Assembly: GCA_028282595.1 (NCBI GenBank)
Contig: JANQHQ010000026.1
Location: 62,001-126,000 of the forward strand
Origin: Chlorobium sp.
GTDB taxonomy: Bacteria; Bacteroidota; Chlorobiia; Chlorobiales; Chlorobiaceae
Direction: 5' to 3'
Length of the DNA stretch: 64,000 bases
Below are positions 60,509 through 64,000 of the stretch, one piece after another. Both the position numbers and the translations under genes were made by a program. Every line of letters begins with the position of its first letter. The stretch's first letter is position 1. Under the pieces are notes generated by a model. The model was given only the letters and a program-made list of their open reading frames with translations, did not search any database and was not told the origin of the DNA.

Positions 60509-61102
60509 TCAGAACTTCAGGCTCACGCTGACCGAAGGCTGGCCCATCGTTTCCTGCGGGGAAACCCCGGAAATACCCTCTTCCGTTATCGTGTCGAAAT
60601 CGAAGAGATGAGCGTCGACATACGCGTCGATGATGCCCGCTATGTAGGCGAGCGCGAAAAACACGATATGCTGGTTCCGCTTTTCCTGATAGTCGTCGCG
60701 TTCGCTCCTGTGGAACGAAGCGTCGGGTCCGTCGGGATCGGCCGAGTATTTGTCCCGGTAGTCGTTGTAGCTGTCGTTGTAATCCAGCGCACGATAGCCG
60801 AAGTAACCGAGCAGCCCGTAGAGGATCGGCACCTTCCAGAGAGCCCCGTTGTAGATCTGCCCGTAACCCGGCACGACGGCCGATATCATCGCGACTTTCC
60901 AGGGCTCCATCCGCCCGCCGCTCTCCTCTTCCCGTTCGGTTTTCTCTTCCGGCGAAACCTCCGCGAAGAGAGCCTCACCGATCGCCTGTGACGTTTCGCG
61001 ACTGTCGGGAAAAACCGGTTCGGATGCACGGAGGGGAGAGGCCGCCGCCGTGCACAGCGCCGTCGAGAGGAGCAGCGCGGCCGTGGCTGAACGTTTAGTC
61101 AT
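60509..61102 (-). CDS. DUF5683 family protein
   Basis: 197 residues with a signal peptide (MTKRSATAALLLSTALCTAA then AAS). It is followed by a low-complexity acidic stretch (about 35-60) and a domain with ISAVVPGYGQIYNGALWKVP, YFGYRALDYNDSYNDYRDKY and a hydrophobic helix FFALAYIAGIIDAYVDAHLF. The pattern fits DUF5683. Its ATG overlaps the parB stop (ATGACTAA), so translation is likely coupled. The role is unknown, probably envelope-related. Confidence 0.82.
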   Translation of the reverse strand: MTKRSATAALLLSTALCTAAASPLRASEPVFPDSRETSQAIGEALFAEVSPEEKTEREEESGGRMEPWKVAMISAVVPGYGQIYNGALWKVPILYGLLGYFGYRALDYNDSYNDYRDKYSADPDGPDASFHRSERDDYQEKRNQHIVFFALAYIAGIIDAYVDAHLFDFDTITEEGISGVSPQETMGQPSVSVSLKF

Positions 61103-61985
61103 GCTGCATAATGTCAAGAATTCTTTCCAGATCGTCAGCGGAAAAATACTGTATATGAATTTCTCCCTGCCCTTTTTTCTTTTCGACGATCCGAACTTTG
61201 GTAGCGAAGCGGTCCCTCAGGGTGGTCTCTATCTGGCCGAACTTTCCGGAACCGCCTGCGGGTAAGGCCGGAGCCGTTTTTTTCGGCCCCTCCCTGAAAA
61301 GCCTCGCCACAAGGTCCTCGGTCTGCCGCACGGAAAACTTCTTCTGCAGAATCGTTCTCCAGACGCGGATCTGCTCCTTCTGGCCGGGAAGATTGACCAG
61401 CGCCCGGGCATGACCGGAGGATATCTCGTTCTTGCGGATGCTCTCCTGAATGGCCGGCGGCAGCTTGAGCAGCCGGAGAAAGTTGCTGATCGTCGAGCGG
61501 TTCTTGCCGACCTTCTGCGCGACTTCGTCCTGCGTCATGTCGCAGTTGCTGATCAGACTCCTGAGCGCCTGGGCGACCTCGATGGCGTTGAGGTCCTCCC
61601 GCTGAATGTTCTCTATAAGGGCCAGCTCGAGCTTGTTCGAGTCCTCGTGAGCGTCGATCACGTACGCGGGAATAAACCTGAACCCGGCCTTCCTGACGGC
61701 TCGCAGACGCCGCTCACCGCTCACGAGCTCGTACCCGTCCGCTTCCCTGCTTACGGTAACCGGCTGAATGACCCCGTTCTCTATGATCGAGTTCATCAGA
61801 TCCTCGAGCGCCGATTCGTCGAACTCCTTTCTCGGCTGAAAGGGGTTGACGCGTATTTTCTCTACCGGCAGACTGCCGACGGCTCCTTTCTGAACCCACG
61901 ATTCGTCATCGGACCTGCCGGAAGGAAGAAATCCCTCATCCGGGATAAGAGCCTTCAGCCCTTTTCCCAACGCTTTTTTCGCCAT
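61095..61985 (-). CDS. parB: Chromosome partitioning protein ParB
   Basis: DNA-binding CTPase-type partition protein that loads onto parS. 296 residues: KALGKGLKALIPDEGF, VNPFQPRKEFDE, LVSGERRLRAVRKAGF, LIENIQREDLNAIEVAQALR and a helix-turn-helix QDEVAQKVGKNRSTISNFLR. The arginine-rich GERR is in place. It follows parA with a 35-base gap. No parS site (TGTTTCACGTGAAACA) was noticed in the window. Confidence 0.95.
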   Translation of the reverse strand: MAKKALGKGLKALIPDEGFLPSGRSDDESWVQKGAVGSLPVEKIRVNPFQPRKEFDESALEDLMNSIIENGVIQPVTVSREADGYELVSGERRLRAVRKAGFRFIPAYVIDAHEDSNKLELALIENIQREDLNAIEVAQALRSLISNCDMTQDEVAQKVGKNRSTISNFLRLLKLPPAIQESIRKNEISSGHARALVNLPGQKEQIRVWRTILQKKFSVRQTEDLVARLFREGPKKTAPALPAGGSGKFGQIETTLRDRFATKVRIVEKKKGQGEIHIQYFSADDLERILDIMQHD

Positions 61986-62020
61986 AGTGTGACCTGCCCG
62001 TGAAAAGGTTTCAGGCGGCG

Positions 62021-62818
62021 CTACTGCTGCCTGATTTTAAATTTTTTGATATTGCCGTCTTTCTCGAAAATCTCCTGTACAAGATCGAGATAGTCTTTCG
62101 ACCCCAGACTCTGGGCATCGTACAGCAATGCGGGCTTGCCGTGGCTGGGGGCTTCTGAAAGCCGGACGTTTCTGCGGATATAGGTTTTGTACACCTTGTC
62201 CTTGAAAAACTTCTTGACCTCTTCGGCGACCTGTCCGGCAAGGCGAAGACGCGCGTCGAACATGGTCAGAAGCACGCCCTCGATCGTCAGCCTCGGATTG
62301 AGATGCTTTCTGACGATGCTGATGGTGTTGAGCAGCTTTCCCAGGCCTTCGAGAGCGTAGTATTCGGCCTGAACGGGAATGAGCACCGAATCGGCGGCCG
62401 TCAGCGAGTTGAGGGTGATCAGGCCGAGCGACGGAGGACAGTCGATGATGATGTAGTCGTACTTGTCCCTGACACCCTTGAGGGCCTTCTGCATCACGTA
62501 CTCCCTCTCCCGCATGTTGACCAGCTCGACTTCCATGCCGACGAGGTTGACATTGGAGGGGACGACATCGAGATATTCGAGACTGGTCGAACGGATCGCC
62601 TCGCTCATATCCCCGCCCTGCACCATAACGTGGTAAAAGGTGTTTTCGATCTCCTCCTCGGTATCGAGACCGAACCCGGAGGTGGCGTTCGCCTGCGGGT
62701 CGATGTCTATCAGGAGGGTCCTGAACTCCGATATCGCAATCGATGCGGCGATATTGACGGCCGTGGTCGTCTTACCGACTCCACCCTTCTGATTTGCTAT
62801 GGCGATAACTCTGCCCAT
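62021..62818 (-). CDS. parA: Chromosome partitioning ATPase ParA/Soj
   Basis: Deviant Walker ATPase that pairs with ParB. 265 residues: IAIANQKGGVGKTTTAVNIA, LLIDIDPQANATSGFG and IIIDCPPSLGLITLN are present. ATG 62818 gives MGRVIAIANQKGG; the frame extends two codons further. Transcribed from the divergent promoter region at 62845-62894. Confidence 0.96.
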   Translation of the reverse strand: MGRVIAIANQKGGVGKTTTAVNIAASIAISEFRTLLIDIDPQANATSGFGLDTEEEIENTFYHVMVQGGDMSEAIRSTSLEYLDVVPSNVNLVGMEVELVNMREREYVMQKALKGVRDKYDYIIIDCPPSLGLITLNSLTAADSVLIPVQAEYYALEGLGKLLNTISIVRKHLNPRLTIEGVLLTMFDARLRLAGQVAEEVKKFFKDKVYKTYIRRNVRLSEAPSHGKPALLYDAQSLGSKDYLDLVQEIFEKDGNIKKFKIRQQ

Positions 62819-62844
62819 TGGCAACCGGAAAAATTGTGTCGCTG

Positions 62845-62894
62845 TTGTTCCCTTGCGACTTGCTAAATTATAATACTTGATCCAACTTTTACAA
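62845..62894. promoter_or_regulatory. Divergent promoters for parA and the DNA glycosylase
   Basis: On the minus strand TTGTAA (62894-62889), a 16-base spacer, and TATAAT (62872-62867) fit a promoter for parA. On the plus strand TTGTTC (62845-62850), an 18-base spacer, and TATAAT (62869-62874) fit one for the glycosylase. The two -10 boxes overlap, so the genes may compete for polymerase. Confidence 0.55.
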
Positions 62895-62899
62895 ACTTC

Positions 62900-63538
62900 A
62901 TGCGCGTTTCAATGCGGAGAGTGTCCCGGGATTTTTTTCTGCAGCCCGCGCTGGATCTCGCCGAAGCGCTTCTCGGCAGGGTCTTCGTGCATCGTGAAGC
63001 CTCCGGGGTCGTCTACCGGGCGAAAATCGTGGAAACCGAGGCCTACCTGGCGGAGGGAGACGAAGCCTGCCACGCCTTCCGGGGCATGACGCGAAGAAAC
63101 CGCTCCATGTATGCTTCTCCCGGAACACTTTACGTATATTTCACTTACGGGTGTCACAACCTGATGAATATCGTCACGGAACCGGAAGGAACGGCCGGCG
63201 CGGTGCTCCTGAGAGCCATGGAGCCTCTCGAAGGCCTGGAAAAGATGGCCCGGAACCGGAATACCGATTCCCGCGCGAATCTCACGAACGGACCGGGAAA
63301 GCTCACCATGGCGATGGGCATTACGCTTGCGCACGACGGCCTGCACCTTTCGGGAGATACCGTCTATCTTGAGGAAGGAAACCCGGTTTCGCCCGATCAG
63401 ATCCGCTCGTCGGAGCGGATAGGCATCACGAAGGGAACGGAGCTCCGATGGAGACGTTATATCGCCGACTGCCCGTTCGTCTCGAAAACAAAGCCCGGAC
63501 CGCCGGGAAAAAAGAGGCGGACCCTGTTGCAAACTTGA
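62900..63538 (+). CDS. DNA-3-methyladenine glycosylase (AAG/MPG family)
   Basis: A 212-residue base excision repair enzyme that removes alkylated purines. Landmarks: LLGRVFVHREASGVVYRAKI, VETEAYLAEGDEACHAF, MYASPGTLYVYFTYGCHNL, and the C-terminal TNGPGKLTMAMGI. Start ATG 62900; 62912 is an alternative. It stands alone between parA and mgtE. Confidence 0.94.
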   Translation: MRVSMRRVSRDFFLQPALDLAEALLGRVFVHREASGVVYRAKIVETEAYLAEGDEACHAFRGMTRRNRSMYASPGTLYVYFTYGCHNLMNIVTEPEGTAGAVLLRAMEPLEGLEKMARNRNTDSRANLTNGPGKLTMAMGITLAHDGLHLSGDTVYLEEGNPVSPDQIRSSERIGITKGTELRWRRYIADCPFVSKTKPGPPGKKRRTLLQT

Positions 63539-63582
63539 AAAAAAATCATCTTTTTTAGGCAAGTCCCTTAACCGTCCTGATC

Positions 63583-64000
63583 ATGATCGGCACGCCAATC
63601 CTGCCAGAAATCCGGGAGCTGATCGAGCGCCGCAACTTCAGCGCGCTCCAGAGGATTTTCACGGACTGGCTCCCCGTCGACCTCGCCGAGCTCATTTCGG
63701 ATCTCCCGGAAAACGAGCAGGCCATCCTTTTCAGACTCCTGCCCAAGGAAGTCGCGACGCAAACATTCGAGTACCTCGACATCGACGCCCAGGAGAACCT
63801 GCTGACGGCCCTGACGAAGAAGGATGTCTCGCATATCCTCAACAGCATGTCGCCGGACGACCGCACCGAAATGCTGGAGGAACTTCCCGGCAACGTCGTG
63901 CAGGAACTGCTTCGCCTGCTTTCTTTCGAGGAGTTCAAAATCGCCAAGACGCTCTTGGCCTATTCCGAGGACAGCGTCGGGAGGCTCATGTCTCCGGACT
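63583..64000 (+). CDS. mgtE: Magnesium transporter MgtE, N-terminal part
   Basis: An open frame from ATG 63583 runs off the right edge (139 residues visible). The MgtE N-terminal helical domain is recognisable: VDLAELISDLPENEQAILF, LLPKEVATQTFEYLD, ILNSMSPDDRTEMLEELPG and GRLMSPD, just before the CBS pair would begin. It is a cytoplasmic sensor domain of an inner-membrane magnesium channel. Confidence 0.88.
   Translation, partial: MIGTPILPEIRELIERRNFSALQRIFTDWLPVDLAELISDLPENEQAILFRLLPKEVATQTFEYLDIDAQENLLTALTKKDVSHILNSMSPDDRTEMLEELPGNVVQELLRLLSFEEFKIAKTLLAYSEDSVGRLMSPD

Noticed and set aside
61095..62894. parS site search around parAB
   Set aside because: No sequence resembling the 16-base palindromic parS consensus was found by eye, so none is annotated.

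Overview
The window looks like chromosomal DNA from a green sulfur bacterium (Chlorobiaceae). This rests on several genes seen together: a chlorophyllide reductase Y subunit (bchY), a sulfide:quinone reductase, a complete menaquinone cluster (menF-D-H-B-C-E), bacillithiol synthase bshC (Chlorobaculum tepidum is known to make N-methyl-bacillithiol), a citrate synthase, and the parA-parB-DUF5683-dapB order. The DNA is fairly GC rich, apart from two accessory patches with different composition.

Layout. 0-17 kb is mostly housekeeping: thyX, accD, a patatin/outer-membrane barrel protein, surE, bshC, a minus-strand cytochrome c maturation operon (XRE regulator, resB, ccsA, dsbD-like), a ThiF/MoeB-like enzyme, a LOG-family protein, pabA/trpG, a GlmU-like protein, a lipid kinase and a low-molecular-weight phosphatase. 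17.4-24.1 kb holds five consecutive same-strand paralogues, each with an N-terminal alpha/beta domain, a coiled coil and a C-terminal LuxR-type helix-turn-helix. I cannot match this family to a described system, and it is the most interesting part of the window. 24.2-28 kb is accessory: a REP-associated tyrosine transposase (RAYT) with near-perfect terminal inverted repeats, two tandem Pro/Ala-rich small proteins, a ChaN-like protein, a dispersed palindromic repeat, and two small membrane proteins.

28-46 kb returns to core genes: aldehyde dehydrogenase, rsgA, recG, rpmE, frr, bchY with an HU-like partner, xseA, kdsB, dtd, gatC, gltA, an alanine symporter, tRNA-Asp with a visible promoter and terminator, a NYN-domain protein, copA/copZ and a DUF1848 protein. 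46-54 kb is a TPR lipoprotein followed by the men cluster, with several start/stop overlaps that imply coupled translation. The minus-strand sqr (54.3-55.5 kb) is followed by a 467-base gene-poor stretch and an AT-rich island carrying a DUF6161-like membrane protein and a ParE-type toxin-antitoxin pair. The antitoxin is a 59-residue gene. 57.8-64 kb holds an old-yellow-enzyme reductase, a small membrane protein, dapB, a DUF5683 protein, parB, parA, 3-methyladenine DNA glycosylase and the start of mgtE.

Two patterns cross regions. Four convergent gene pairs overlap tail to tail by 14-26 bases, leaving no room for terminators. A palindrome-rich repeat of about 160 bases occurs twice (27.3 and 58.9 kb), each time directly upstream of a start codon and in the same orientation relative to that gene. 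All identifications come from reading translated sequence and motifs; no database search was possible.
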